Source: Hyphomicrobiales bacterium (GTDB lineage Bacteria; Pseudomonadota; Alphaproteobacteria; Rhizobiales; Rhizobiaceae). Taken from it: a stretch of DNA of 64,000 bases. The notes under the pieces were generated by a model, which saw only the letters and a program-made list of their open reading frames with translations, had not been told where the DNA came from and searched no databases. Position 1 is the stretch's first letter; the number at the start of each line of letters is the position of its first letter. Position numbers and translations under genes: made by a program. The DNA lies in assembly GCA_900465685.1 (NCBI GenBank), contig UEGR01000007.1, positions 1 to 64,000 on the forward strand. Reading direction: 5' to 3'. Of the stretch, positions 16,120 to 25,297 are shown piece by piece.

Positions 16120-16631
16120 TGTCGGCAGAAACCGAGACTGCATCCGCAAATTCGGCAGGCACATTCACCGGCTGGCATATGCTGGGCATCATGGTGGCGT
16201 TTTTCGGGGTGATCATCGCCGTCAATGTGACGATGGCCTATCTCGCCATTCACAGCTGGAGCGGGCTGGTCGTCGCCAATTCCTATGTCGCGAGCCAGGA
16301 ATTCAACGAAAAGGCCCAGACCGGCAAGGAACAGGCAGCCCTCAACTGGCAGTCGACGCCCGCCTATGCCGGGGGTGTCTTTACCTGGCGGCTCACCGAC
16401 CGCGACGGCAAGCCGGTTGCAGTGACGGGCGGAACAGTGGAGTTCAAGCGTCCCGTTGGCGATGTGAACGATACCAGGGCAGCACTTGCCACCCGGGAAG
16501 CGGGCGTGCTCGGCGCCAGCATCGACCTTGCTGATGGCGCATGGGTCATGGAAATCAACGCCGATGCCGGTCTGGAAGACCCCTATCGCCATATCGTCCG
16601 CGTTCTGATCAAGAACGGGAAGCTGTTATGA
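16119..16631 (+). CDS. ccoH: FixH/CcoH family protein
   Basis: The 170-residue protein has one N-terminal membrane helix (about 20-42) with FTGWHMLGIMVAFFGVIIAVN, the FixH hallmark, and a periplasmic beta-rich domain. CcoH is needed for cbb3 assembly and binds the complex near CcoN. The start overlaps the ccoG stop by one base (TAATG) and its stop overlaps the ccoI start, showing tight coupling. Confidence 0.93.
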   Translation: MSAETETASANSAGTFTGWHMLGIMVAFFGVIIAVNVTMAYLAIHSWSGLVVANSYVASQEFNEKAQTGKEQAALNWQSTPAYAGGVFTWRLTDRDGKPVAVTGGTVEFKRPVGDVNDTRAALATREAGVLGASIDLADGAWVMEINADAGLEDPYRHIVRVLIKNGKLL

Positions 16632-18886
16632 GCTGCTGCGTCGAGAATGCGCAGATTGCGACGGTCATCCAGACCGTTTCCCCGGATGAAATGCAGCTCG
16701 CCAGCCGCACGCTCGGCGACGGGCTGCGCCAGCTCGACCTGTCGGTGCCGGGCGTTCACTGCGGATTGTGCATCAAGACGATTGAAGAAGCGCTGGCACA
16801 GATCGCAGGCGTTGCCTATGTCCGCGTCAACCTGACTGCGCGGCGGGTCGCGATCCGCTGGAAGGACGGCGAAACGCCGCCCAATGTCATCGATCCGCTG
16901 CGTCGTCTCGGTTATGAAGCGCATATTTTCGACATGGCACAGGAGAAGGATCCAGCCTTCGCGCGCCTGCTGATCGCGCTTGGTGTCGCGGCTTTCGCCT
17001 CCAGCAATGTCATGCTGCTTTCCGTCGCTGTCTGGTCGGGTGCGGATGCAGCAACCCGAGACCTGTTTCACTGGGTCTCCGGCCTGATCGCCCTGCCGAC
17101 GCTGATCTTCTCAGGCCGCATCTTCTATGTTTCCGCATGGAATGCACTGCGCGCAAGGCGTGTGAACATGGATGTGCCGATTGCGCTGGCCATCTCGCTC
17201 GCCTTTGCGATGAGCATTTATGAGACCATGAACCATGGTCATCATGCCTATTTCGATGCCTCGGTGACACTTCTGTTCTTCCTGCTGATCGGTCGCACGC
17301 TCGACTATATGATGCGCGCCCGCGCCCGTTCCGCCGTGCGCGGTCTGGCGCAGCTTGGCAGTCGTGGCGCGGTGGTGATCGCCGACAATGGTGAGCGGAA
17401 CTATCTGCCGGTCAATGAAATCCGCCCCGGTATGCGCATCATTCTGGCGGCTGGCGAGCGCGTGCCGGTGGATGCGAGAATTGAGGAAGGCCGCTCCGAA
17501 CTCGATTGCGCTATCGCATCCGGCGAAAGCGACGCGGTGCCGGTCGGCCCCGGTTCGGATATTCGCGCCGGTACGCTGAACTTGTCCACGCCGCTCGTCA
17601 TCCGGGCAACGGCGGAAGCCAAGGATTCCTTCCTTGCCGAAATGGTGCGCCTGATGGATGTGGCTGAGAGCGGCCGCGCCTATTATCGCCGCCTCGCCGA
17701 CCGCGCCTCCGAGCTCTATGTGCCGATGGTGCACACGATTGCCTTCCTCGCATTCACGGGCTGGATGGTCTACACCGGTGGCGACTGGTATCGCTCGATC
17801 TATATCGCCATTTGCACGCTGATCATCACCTGCCCCTGCGCGCTGGCGCTGGCCGTGCCGATTGTGCAGGTGGTTGCAGCGCGCCGCCTGTTCGAGAACG
17901 GAATCATGATCAAGGACGGCTCCGCCATGGAACGCATGGCCGAGATCGACACCGCGATCTTCGACAAGACCGGCACATTGACGCTCGGTCAGCCGCGCCT
18001 GATTGGCCTTGAAAGCGTCAATACGCACTATCTCGAAATCGCCGCCGAACTGTCGCTCTATTCCCGCCATCCGCTGTCGCGGGCGCTGGCACAGTTTTCC
18101 GGTCAGGGGCCGATGAGCGCCTTCACCCGGATCGAGGAAGTTCCGGGATCGGGTATCGAGGCGGAAATGGACGGCAAGCTTTATCGTCTCGGCAAATCCG
18201 AATGGGCTGGCGGCATGGCCGATGCAACCGCTGCAAACGGGCCGGAAACCTGCCTTTCCATTGACGGCATGCTGGTCGAAACTTTCCATTTCGAGGACAG
18301 CCCGCGCGAAGACGCAGCCGCCGCCATCGCCGCCCTGAAAAAGGATGGGCTGAAGCTTGGCATCATCTCCGGCGACCGACTACCAGCCGTCCGGAAGCTC
18401 GCGGATTATCTGGGTGTCGATGACTATCGCGGCGCGGTGCTGCCTGCCGACAAGTCGCAGCTCGTGCAGGCGCTTTCCGGCGAAGGCCGCAAGGTGCTGA
18501 TGGTTGGCGACGGCCTCAACGACGCGCCTGCCCTCGTCGCGGCCCATGTTTCCATGGCCCCGGCAACTGCAGCCGATATCGGGCGCAATGCCGCCGACTT
18601 CGTGTTTCTGCGTGAGAGCCTCGCCGCCGTGCCGCTGGCCTTTGCGGTCTCGAAGGAGGCAGGTCGGCTGATCAGCCAGAATTTCGCGCTGTCCATCGGC
18701 TATAATATCATCGCCGTGCCAATTGCGATCTTCGGCTATGTCACACCGTTGGTGGCAGCACTTTCCATGTCGCTGTCGTCCATCGTGGTTGTCAGCAACG
18801 CGTTGCGGTTGAAAGCCGGAAAGCAGAAGCAGCAGGCGCAGACACGCACCACGCCGGTTGCCGTCATCAAGGAAGCGCACAAATGA
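16628..18886 (+). CDS. ccoI: Copper-transporting P1B-type ATPase CcoI/FixI
   Basis: The 752-residue ATPase has an N-terminal metal-binding domain with Cys45 and Cys48 (GVHCGLC) and an extra Cys pair at residues 3-4. The actuator has SGES, the transport motif is TCPCAL, and the phosphorylation loop has Asp446 in FDKTGTLT, followed by GDGLND. Its job is to export copper for cbb3 assembly. ATG 16628 overlaps the ccoH stop; a longer upstream reading is not credible. It is in the FixI subgroup because of its operon. Confidence 0.96.
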   Translation: MSCCVENAQIATVIQTVSPDEMQLASRTLGDGLRQLDLSVPGVHCGLCIKTIEEALAQIAGVAYVRVNLTARRVAIRWKDGETPPNVIDPLRRLGYEAHIFDMAQEKDPAFARLLIALGVAAFASSNVMLLSVAVWSGADAATRDLFHWVSGLIALPTLIFSGRIFYVSAWNALRARRVNMDVPIALAISLAFAMSIYETMNHGHHAYFDASVTLLFFLLIGRTLDYMMRARARSAVRGLAQLGSRGAVVIADNGERNYLPVNEIRPGMRIILAAGERVPVDARIEEGRSELDCAIASGESDAVPVGPGSDIRAGTLNLSTPLVIRATAEAKDSFLAEMVRLMDVAESGRAYYRRLADRASELYVPMVHTIAFLAFTGWMVYTGGDWYRSIYIAICTLIITCPCALALAVPIVQVVAARRLFENGIMIKDGSAMERMAEIDTAIFDKTGTLTLGQPRLIGLESVNTHYLEIAAELSLYSRHPLSRALAQFSGQGPMSAFTRIEEVPGSGIEAEMDGKLYRLGKSEWAGGMADATAANGPETCLSIDGMLVETFHFEDSPREDAAAAIAALKKDGLKLGIISGDRLPAVRKLADYLGVDDYRGAVLPADKSQLVQALSGEGRKVLMVGDGLNDAPALVAAHVSMAPATAADIGRNAADFVFLRESLAAVPLAFAVSKEAGRLISQNFALSIGYNIIAVPIAIFGYVTPLVAALSMSLSSIVVVSNALRLKAGKQKQQAQTRTTPVAVIKEAHK

Positions 18887-19056
18887 GCGGGCTTCTCTTT
18901 CTCATCCCCGTCGCCCTTTTGATGGGCGCGGTGGGGCTAGCAGGCTTCCTGTGGTCACTGAAAAACGGCCAGTATGAAGACCTCGACGGCGCGGCGAACC
19001 GGATACTGCTCGACGACGACACTACTCCGTTATCAAAATCGCGCGCAGATCGTTGA
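18883..19056 (+). CDS. ccoS: CcoS/FixS cbb3 oxidase maturation protein
   Basis: A 57-residue membrane protein: MSGLLFLIPVALLMGAVG then a short DLDGAANRILLDDD acidic region, the conserved CcoS core. It is required for heme and copper insertion in cbb3 oxidase. It overlaps the ccoI stop (ATGA). Its 3' end runs about 35 bp into the convergent glycerate kinase gene, so the last dozen residues (PLSKSRADR) are probably not conserved. Confidence 0.92.
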   Translation: MSGLLFLIPVALLMGAVGLAGFLWSLKNGQYEDLDGAANRILLDDDTTPLSKSRADR

Positions 19057-20305
19057 CATTGGTGCCGGTCGGGCCCGGTATGAACAGATCGCCGATGGCG
19101 TCAAAGGCTGTCCATGCATCGTTGTTGTTGAGGCGCGCCGCACCATCCTCGCCCGCCTTTTGCAGACGCGACACCGTGCTGCCATCGGCAAAGGCACCGG
19201 CATTGTCTTCCGATCCGTCGATCCCGTCCGTGTCGGCGGCAAGCGCATGGATATTGGCATAGCCATCAATATCGAGCGCAAAGGACAGCAGGAACTCGCT
19301 GTTGCGCCCGCCTTTGCCACCTTTGCCGCGAATGGTGACTGTGGTTTCGCCGCCGGACAGGATGACCACCGGCTTTTTGAACGGACGGTCGCGTTCGACC
19401 ACTTCCCGCGCAATTGCCGCATGGACATGCGCCACTTCGCGCGATTCCCCTTCCATGGCATCCGACAGGATCACCGCTTCAACGCCGTGCCGGGCAGCCT
19501 CTTTCGCTGCCGCTTCCAGCGATACGGCGGCAGATGCAATCACCCGCACTTCGTTTTGCGCGAAAACCGCGTCATCCGGCTTTGGCGCATGCGCTCCTTC
19601 GCCGCGAATATGGGCAAGTGCGGCCTCCGGCAATTCCAGCCGATAGCGTTCGATGATCTTGAGCGCGTCATCGCGGCTGGTTTTGTCCGGCACCGTCGGG
19701 CCAGAGGCCACAAATGCCGGATTGTCACCCGGAATATCCGAGACGACCAATGAGAACACCCGCGCCGGATGGGCGGCAGCGGCAAGGCGTCCGCCCTTGA
19801 TGGTCGAAAGATGCTTGCGCACGGCATTCATGGCCGAGATCGGCGCGCCCGACGCCAGCAAGGCCTTGTTGACGGCAATTTCGTCTTGCAGCGTCAGCCC
19901 TTCCGGGGGAGACGGCAGCAGCGCCGAGCCACCGCCGGATATGAGCGCCACCACGAGATCGTCTTCCGTGAGACCCGACACGGCATCGAACAGGCGCCGG
20001 GATGCCACAAGTCCCGCTTCATCCGGAACCGGATGCGCCGCCTCGATAATCTCGATGCGTTCGCAAGGCGTGCCATAGCCATAGCGTGTCACCACGAGGC
20101 CCTCAATCGGGCCATCCCACGCCCTTTCGAAAGCCGCCGCCATCTGTGCGGAACCTTTGCCCGCGCCGATGACGATCGTGCGCCCCTTGGGCTTGGCAGG
20201 CAGATTGGCGCGGATGACCAGTTCGGGATCGGCAGCCGCCACGGCGGCGTCGAAAAGGCTGGTCAGGAATTTCTTCGGATCGGCGATGGCGCTTGTGGCA
20301 GTCAT
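19022..20305 (-). CDS. ttuD: Glycerate 2-kinase, GckA/TtuD (MOFRL) type
   Basis: The 427-residue protein has an N-terminal DUF4147 part with GAGKGSAQMA, ALISGGGSALLPSP and DIPGDNPAF, and a C-terminal MOFRL domain. It phosphorylates D-glycerate, finishing the glyoxylate-to-glycerate route. ATG 20305 (MTATSAIADPKKF) is chosen because the family normally starts close to this helix. It ends the minus-strand group gcl-hyi-glxR-ttuD, about 130 bp after glxR. Its stop overlaps the convergent ccoS end by 35 bp. Confidence 0.93.
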   Translation of the reverse strand: MTATSAIADPKKFLTSLFDAAVAAADPELVIRANLPAKPKGRTIVIGAGKGSAQMAAAFERAWDGPIEGLVVTRYGYGTPCERIEIIEAAHPVPDEAGLVASRRLFDAVSGLTEDDLVVALISGGGSALLPSPPEGLTLQDEIAVNKALLASGAPISAMNAVRKHLSTIKGGRLAAAAHPARVFSLVVSDIPGDNPAFVASGPTVPDKTSRDDALKIIERYRLELPEAALAHIRGEGAHAPKPDDAVFAQNEVRVIASAAVSLEAAAKEAARHGVEAVILSDAMEGESREVAHVHAAIAREVVERDRPFKKPVVILSGGETTVTIRGKGGKGGRNSEFLLSFALDIDGYANIHALAADTDGIDGSEDNAGAFADGSTVSRLQKAGEDGAARLNNNDAWTAFDAIGDLFIPGPTGTNVNDLRAILITE

Positions 20306-20437
20306 GAGAATCCCGGCTTCACAAATCAACGGCGGCACTATTCCCCGCGCGGCACATAAAATCAATGGAGCCGGCCATCTCCCTCCAGATAACCAGCTCC
20401 ACGCTCTCCCCTCCAGAGAACCGATCAGGCCTGACGC

Positions 20438-21322
20438 TCAGGCAACATCGTGATTGGCCATGCGCTCCAGCGCACGCACGAGGCCGGAATGGTCGAGACC
20501 ATCATCACCATGCGCCGCACAGGAATTGAACAGTTCCTGCGCCGTGGCCGTGTTGGGCAGCGAGACACCCAGAGCCTTCGCGCCCTGAAGCGCCAGATTG
20601 AGGTCTTTCTGGTGCAGGGAGATGCGGAAACCCGGATCGAAGGTCCGCTTGATCATGCGCTCTCCATGCACTTCGAGAATGCGCGAGGAGGCAAAGCCGC
20701 CCATCAGCGCTTCGCGCACCTTGGCCGGATCTGCACCCGCCTTTGAGGCAAAGACCAGCGCTTCGGCAACCGCTTCGATGTTGAGCGCCACGATAATCTG
20801 ATTGGCGACCTTGGTGGTCTGGCCATCGCCGCAATCACCGACCAACGTGATATTCTTGCCCATCAGCTTGAGGAGCGGCAGCGCCGCATCAAAGCTTGCC
20901 TGCGCACCGCCAGCCATGATGGAGAGGCTCGCATTCTTTGCGCCGACCTCGCCGCCCGATACCGGCGCGTCGATATATTCAGCCCCGGCAGCGCGGACTT
21001 TTTTTGCAAATTCCTTCGTCTCGATGGGCGAAATCGAGCTCATGTCGATGAGTGTCTTGCCCTTGCCCAGGCCTTCAACCGCGCCGTTTTCGCCGAAAAG
21101 GACTTCGGCCACCTGCGGCGTATCCGGCAGCATGAGGATGGTCGTTTCACATTCCGCGGCCACAGCCTTGGGCGTATCGAGAACCGTCAGCCCTGCATCC
21201 AGCAGGTCCTTGTGCGGCGGCTGGCTATGTTTCGAGGTGAAAAGCTGGTGGCCTGCACTTTGTAGATGCTGCGCCATCGGCTTGCCCATGATACCCAGTC
21301 CGATAAAGCCGATCTTGGCCAT
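20438..21322 (-). CDS. glxR: 2-hydroxy-3-oxopropionate (tartronate semialdehyde) reductase
   Basis: The 294-residue protein has the dinucleotide-binding GFIGLGIMGKPMA at the N-terminus, the substrate loop DAPVSGGEVGA and the catalytic Lys in GDCGDGQTTKVANQI. These are the beta-hydroxyacid dehydrogenase signatures. It reduces tartronate semialdehyde, the product of glyoxylate carboligase, to glycerate. It lies between hyi and the kinase on the same strand. Repeat R2 is in its 5' region. Confidence 0.93.
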   Translation of the reverse strand: MAKIGFIGLGIMGKPMAQHLQSAGHQLFTSKHSQPPHKDLLDAGLTVLDTPKAVAAECETTILMLPDTPQVAEVLFGENGAVEGLGKGKTLIDMSSISPIETKEFAKKVRAAGAEYIDAPVSGGEVGAKNASLSIMAGGAQASFDAALPLLKLMGKNITLVGDCGDGQTTKVANQIIVALNIEAVAEALVFASKAGADPAKVREALMGGFASSRILEVHGERMIKRTFDPGFRISLHQKDLNLALQGAKALGVSLPNTATAQELFNSCAAHGDDGLDHSGLVRALERMANHDVA

Positions 21323-21376
21323 TTCGTTTACTCCCTATTTTATTAAGCGCTCAGCCGTTCAGCTTCATATAAGTCT

Positions 21377-21433
21377 TTGTTTTCACGCATTATCCAACGC
21401 AAAACCGCTTCGCACTTTTGCTGGAAATGCTCT
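21377..21433. repeat. REP-like repeat R2, overlapping the hyi 3' end
   Basis: It is nearly identical to 3007-3063: TTGTTTTCACGCATTATCC ... GCACTTTTGCTGGAAATGCTCT. On the minus strand it encodes the last 16 residues and the stop of hydroxypyruvate isomerase. Confidence 0.8.
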
Positions 21434-22195
21434 GAACCAGCCCAGACCTTCCTCGGTCGTTGTCTTCGGCTTGTATTCACAGCCGATCCAGCCCTTGTAT
21501 CCGGCGTTCTTCAGCGCTTCGAAGACGTTCGGATAATGGATCTCGCCGGTGCCGGGCTCATTGCGTCCCGGATTGTCGGCAAGCTGCACATGCGCAATCA
21601 GCGGCTTGTAGCGTTCATAGGTGGCGACGAGTTCGCCACGCGTGCGCTGCTGGTGATAAAGGTCATACTGGATGAACAGGTTGTTGCTGCCCACCTCGTC
21701 GATAATCGAAACCGCCTGCTCCACCGTGTTCAGATAGAAGCCGGGAATGTCGTAATGGTTGATCGGCTCGATCAGCAGGCGGATGCCGTGCTTTCCCAGT
21801 TCCTTCGCCGCCAGCCGCAGATTGCTGACGAAAGTCGCCCGCATCACATCCGGGTCGATGCCCTGCGGCGCGATACCGGCAAGGCAGTTGACCTGCGAAC
21901 AGTTGAGCGTCGTGGCATAATCGATGGCGTCGGCCACCCCACGACGGAACTCGTCCACACGATCCGGCAGCACGGCGATGCCGCGCTCGCCGCCCGCCCA
22001 ATTGCCCGCAGGCAGATTGTGCAGCACCTGCGCCAGATTGTGACGGGTCAATGCTGCTTTCAGCTCATGCCGGTTGAACTCGTAGGGGAACAGATATTCC
22101 ACCCCGGTGAACCCCGCTTTGGCGGCCAGCGCGAAGCGATCCATGAACGGCGCTTCGGTGAAAAGCATGGTGAGATTGGCTGCAAATCTTGGCAT
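21383..22195 (-). CDS. hyi: Hydroxypyruvate isomerase
   Basis: The 270-residue TIM-barrel protein of the AP-endonuclease-2 superfamily begins MPRFAANLTMLFTEAPF and has metal-site segments such as LIEPINHYDIPGFY, IQYDLYHQQ and HVQLADNPGRNEPG. It interconverts hydroxypyruvate and tartronate semialdehyde. ATG 22195 has a GAGGAGG site; the 63 codons upstream are non-coding sequence. The last 16 residues (RAFPAKVR...ALDNA) come from the REP-like repeat R2, so the natural C-terminus (near GLGWF) has been replaced or extended. Confidence 0.93.
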   Translation of the reverse strand: MPRFAANLTMLFTEAPFMDRFALAAKAGFTGVEYLFPYEFNRHELKAALTRHNLAQVLHNLPAGNWAGGERGIAVLPDRVDEFRRGVADAIDYATTLNCSQVNCLAGIAPQGIDPDVMRATFVSNLRLAAKELGKHGIRLLIEPINHYDIPGFYLNTVEQAVSIIDEVGSNNLFIQYDLYHQQRTRGELVATYERYKPLIAHVQLADNPGRNEPGTGEIHYPNVFEALKNAGYKGWIGCEYKPKTTTEEGLGWFRAFPAKVRSGFALDNA

Positions 22196-22211
22196 TTCCG
22201 CCTCCTCTATT

Positions 22212-22259
22212 AGGCAATTCCGAACGAAGAAACGTCTCACGCTTTTCCCGGAATAGCTC
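22212..22259. repeat. Degenerate REP-like unit upstream of hyi
   Basis: TTCCGAACGAAGAAACGTCTCACGC followed by TTTTCCCGGAATAGCTCT resembles the CGCACTTTT...GGAAATGCTCT end of the other repeat units, with many changes. Confidence 0.4.
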
Positions 22260-22277
22260 TCAACGTTGTTCTTTTCC

Positions 22278-22397
22278 CTCATCCTGAGGAGCCTCTCGAG
22301 CTTGTCGAAGAGAGGCGTCTCGACGGGCGAGGGAAAATGCACTGCGCCTGCCCTCGTCCTTCGAGGCTTCGCTTCGCTCCGCACCTCAGGATGAGGG
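22278..22397. repeat. CTCATCCTGAGG-type inverted repeat, copy 1
   Basis: The 120-bp element starts CTCATCCTGAGGAGCC and ends CACCTCAGGATGAG, with an internal TTCGAGGCTTCGCTTCG. Its ends are inverted copies of each other. A related copy is at 40473-40612. It lies between gcl and hyi on the operon path, so the transcript can fold here. Confidence 0.7.
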
Positions 22398-22443
22398 GCG
22401 GAGGGGGTAGCGAAGCGACAGAGGGGTGTGAAATCTTCACGCT

Positions 22444-24228
22444 TTAATCCAGCAATGCCGCAATCGCAGTCGGCGCATCCTCGCCGCGCTCGGCCAGTTC
22501 CTCGAACTCGACCACCTGATCAATGTCGGTTCCCATGGAAATATTGGTGACGCGTTCCAGAATGAATTCCATCACGACCGGCACCTGATGCTCCTGCATC
22601 AACGCCTTGGCCTGCTCGAAACTTTCCGCAAACTGGTTGGGGCTGCGGACCCGGATCGCTTTGCAGCCGAGGCCTTCCGCAACCGCCACATGGTCGACGC
22701 CGTAACCCTTCTCCGCATCGCCGGACGCATTGATGTTATCGAAGGCAAGGCTGACCTCGAAATCCATGTTGAAGCCGCGTTGCGCCTGACGGATCAGGCC
22801 GAGATAGGAATTGTTCACGACGACATGGATGTAAGGCAGTTTGTGCTGCGCGCCGACCGCCAGTTCCTCGATCATGAACTGGAAGTCATAGTCGCCCGAC
22901 AGCGCCACGATGGGCCGATCCGGATCGGCAGCGCGGACACCCAGAGCCGCAGGCAAGGTCCAGCCGAGCGGACCAGCCTGTCCGCAATTGATCCAGTTGC
23001 GCGGGCGATAGACATGCAGAAACTGCGCACCCGCAATCTGGCTGAGGCCGATGGTGGTGACATAGCAGGTGTCACGACCGAAAGCCTTATTCATCTCCTC
23101 GTAAACCCGCTGGGGTTTCAGCGGCGTCTGGTCGAAATGCGTCTTGCGCAGCATGGTGCGCTTGCGGCCCTCGCATTCCTTCGCCCAGCCGGACCAGTCG
23201 CGCAACTTGCCCGCCGCCTTCCATTCAGTTGCGACGTCGAGCAACTGCTTCAGCGCCTTGCCCGCATCGGACACGATGCCGAAATCCGGCGCAAAGACGC
23301 GCCCGATCTGCGTCGGTTCGATATCGACATGGATGAAGGTGCGATCCTTGCGATAGGTATCGACATTGCCGGTATGCCGGTTGGCCCAGCGATTGCCGAT
23401 GCCGATGACCGCATCGGAAGCCAGCAGATTGGCATTGCCATAACGGTGCGAGGTCTGAAGACCGCACATGCCCGCCATCAGACGGTGATCGTCCGGGATG
23501 ACGCCCCAGCCCATAAGGGTCGGGATGACCGGAATGCCGGTGATCTCAGCGAATTCGACAAGAAGATCCGACGCATCGGCATTGATGATGCCGCCGCCTG
23601 CGACAATCAACGGACGTTCCGCTGCGTTCAGCATGGCAATCGCCTTTTCGGCCTGCGCCCGCGTGGCGGCTGGTTTATAGGCTTCCATCGGCTGATAGGT
23701 GTCGATGTCGAAACCGATTTCGGCCATCTGCACATCAATCGGCAGATCGATCAGCACCGGACCGGGACGGCCCGACTTCATGATATGAAACGCCTTCTGG
23801 AAGACAAATGGCACCAGCGCCGGTTCCATGACCGTGACCGCCCATTTGGTGACAGGCGCCGCGATCTTGGCGATATCGACCGCCTGAAAATCTTCCTTGT
23901 CAAGACGCGCGCGCGGCGCCTGCCCCGTCACGCAGAGGATCGGAATGGAATCAGCGGAAGCCGAATAAAGGCCGGTGATCATATCCGTGCCCGCCGGGCC
24001 GGAGGTGCCGATGCACAGGCCGATATTGCCATGCTTTGCCCGCGTATAGCCTTCGGCCATATGCGAAGCGCCCTCAACGTGACGCGCCAAGATATGGCGG
24101 ATCGAACCGCGCGCTTTCATCGCCGAATAAAATGGATTGATAGCCGCGCCCGGCACGCCGAAAGCGCAATTGATCCCTTCCCTCTCCAGCACAAGCACGG
24201 CTGCATCGACTGCACGCATTCTGGCCAT
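22444..24228 (-). CDS. gcl: Glyoxylate carboligase
   Basis: The 594-residue TPP enzyme starts [18 protein letters not shown]. It has the pyrimidine-binding [11 protein letters not shown] segment, where Val replaces the catalytic Glu of other TPP enzymes, as known for Gcl. The cofactor motif is GDYDFQF...[10 protein letters not shown]. It condenses two glyoxylates to tartronate semialdehyde and CO2. ATG 24228 follows AGGAGG. It is divergent from an IclR-family gene with ATGGA-type inverted repeats between them, and it heads gcl-hyi-glxR-ttuD. Confidence 0.96.
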   Translation of the reverse strand: MARMRAVDAAVLVLEREGINCAFGVPGAAINPFYSAMKARGSIRHILARHVEGASHMAEGYTRAKHGNIGLCIGTSGPAGTDMITGLYSASADSIPILCVTGQAPRARLDKEDFQAVDIAKIAAPVTKWAVTVMEPALVPFVFQKAFHIMKSGRPGPVLIDLPIDVQMAEIGFDIDTYQPMEAYKPAATRAQAEKAIAMLNAAERPLIVAGGGIINADASDLLVEFAEITGIPVIPTLMGWGVIPDDHRLMAGMCGLQTSHRYGNANLLASDAVIGIGNRWANRHTGNVDTYRKDRTFIHVDIEPTQIGRVFAPDFGIVSDAGKALKQLLDVATEWKAAGKLRDWSGWAKECEGRKRTMLRKTHFDQTPLKPQRVYEEMNKAFGRDTCYVTTIGLSQIAGAQFLHVYRPRNWINCGQAGPLGWTLPAALGVRAADPDRPIVALSGDYDFQFMIEELAVGAQHKLPYIHVVVNNSYLGLIRQAQRGFNMDFEVSLAFDNINASGDAEKGYGVDHVAVAEGLGCKAIRVRSPNQFAESFEQAKALMQEHQVPVVMEFILERVTNISMGTDIDQVVEFEELAERGEDAPTAIAALLD

Positions 24229-24241
24229 GGCCAATCCTCCT

Positions 24242-24258
24242 ATGGAAACATTCTCCAT
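24242..24258. promoter_or_regulatory. Probable IclR-family operator, site 1
   Basis: ATGGAAACATTCTCCAT is an inverted repeat with arms ATGGA/TCCAT, 14 bp upstream of the gcl ATG. IclR-family proteins bind TGGAAA-type palindromes of this kind. Confidence 0.6.
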
Positions 24259-24280
24259 TTACAAAAGTTATAATTTAAAA

Positions 24281-24297
24281 ATGGAAATGCATACCAT
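24281..24297. promoter_or_regulatory. Probable IclR-family operator, site 2
   Basis: ATGGAAATGCATACCAT has the same 17-bp geometry as site 1, lying 39 bp further from gcl in the AT-rich divergent promoter region. Confidence 0.5.
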
Positions 24298-24419
24298 TAT
24301 ATGGAAATAAAGATTTTCAACGGAATGGAGATAATCGGCTATACCCTCTGCGCCTTTCCGACTGGCAATGGATGCGATAGTGGTAACTCTGAAGTTCAGG
24401 CGGGATTCGGAGACGGGTG

Positions 24420-25238
24420 ATGGAACAGGCCAAAGCAAAGCGGGGCCGCAAGGCGGCGGAGAATGCCGCACCCTCATCCGTGCAGGTTCTGGACCGCAGC
24501 CTCAAGCTTCTGGCGTTGATCGCCGATAATGACGGCTCGACCCTGACGGACCTTGCTGACGCGAGCGGCATGGCCCCTTCCACGGTGCACCGTCTGTTAT
24601 CCTCGCTCGCCAATCACGGCATGGTTTCCCACGATGTGGAAACCGGCGACTGGACAATTGGCGTCAAGGCTTTCGAGATCGGCAATGCCTTTCGCCGTTT
24701 CCGCAAGCTGGGCACGCTGGCGCGCCCCTATTTAAAGCAGCTCATGGAAACCAGCGGCGAGACCGCGAATATCGGCGTCGAGGACGACGGCGATGTCGTG
24801 TTTATCTCGCAGATCGAAAGTCACGCGCCGATGCGCGCCTTCTTTCGTCCGGGGCGGCGTGGACCGATCCACGCATCGGGCATCGGCAAGGCAATTCTGT
24901 CAACGTGGTCGGATGGCGAAATCGCCCGCGCGCTTTCGGGAAAAATGCTGGAGCATTTCACCCAGCGCACGCTCGATGGCCTGCCCGCACTTTTGAAAGA
25001 CATTCAGGCGACACGCATGCGCGGCTGGTCCATCGATGACGAGGAACACACGCTCGGCATGTGCTGCATCGCTGCCCCGATTTTCAACGAATATGGCGAG
25101 GGCATTGCAGGCATTTCCGTTTCCGGTCCCGCCGTGCGCCTGCCAAAGAAGAAGCTTGAAGAGCTGGGGCCGCTCATCCGCTCGACCGCCGATCAACTGA
25201 CCCGCGCCATTGGCGGCAAGCGGCCGGAAGAGCTTTAA
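24420..25238 (+). CDS. IclR-family transcriptional regulator of the glyoxylate genes
   Basis: The 272-residue protein has an N-terminal winged helix (SVQVLDRSLKLLALIADN, LADASGMAPSTVHRLL) and the IclR effector domain (IGVEDDGDVVFISQIES, GKAILSTW, LGMCCIAAPIFNEYGEGIAGISVSG). Relatives such as AllR and GclR respond to glyoxylate or allantoin. It is divergent from gcl, and two ATGGA palindromes lie between, so repression of gcl is inferred. ATG 24420 is preferred over GTG 24417; GGAG is about eight bases upstream. Confidence 0.92.
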   Translation: MEQAKAKRGRKAAENAAPSSVQVLDRSLKLLALIADNDGSTLTDLADASGMAPSTVHRLLSSLANHGMVSHDVETGDWTIGVKAFEIGNAFRRFRKLGTLARPYLKQLMETSGETANIGVEDDGDVVFISQIESHAPMRAFFRPGRRGPIHASGIGKAILSTWSDGEIARALSGKMLEHFTQRTLDGLPALLKDIQATRMRGWSIDDEEHTLGMCCIAAPIFNEYGEGIAGISVSGPAVRLPKKKLEELGPLIRSTADQLTRAIGGKRPEEL

Positions 25239-25297
25239 AACAAAAGACCCGCAGCAGATCGCTCCGCCGCGGGCCATCCTCCTCCAGGATTGGCAGA

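Noticed and set aside
22196..22384. A 63-codon N-terminal extension of Hyi
   Set aside because: It crosses two repeats, while ATG 22195 has a strong GAGGAGG site and the family start.
22588..24273. A 561-codon plus-strand open frame opposite gcl
   Set aside because: It is a shadow of glyoxylate carboligase; composition is His/Arg-rich with no family resemblance.
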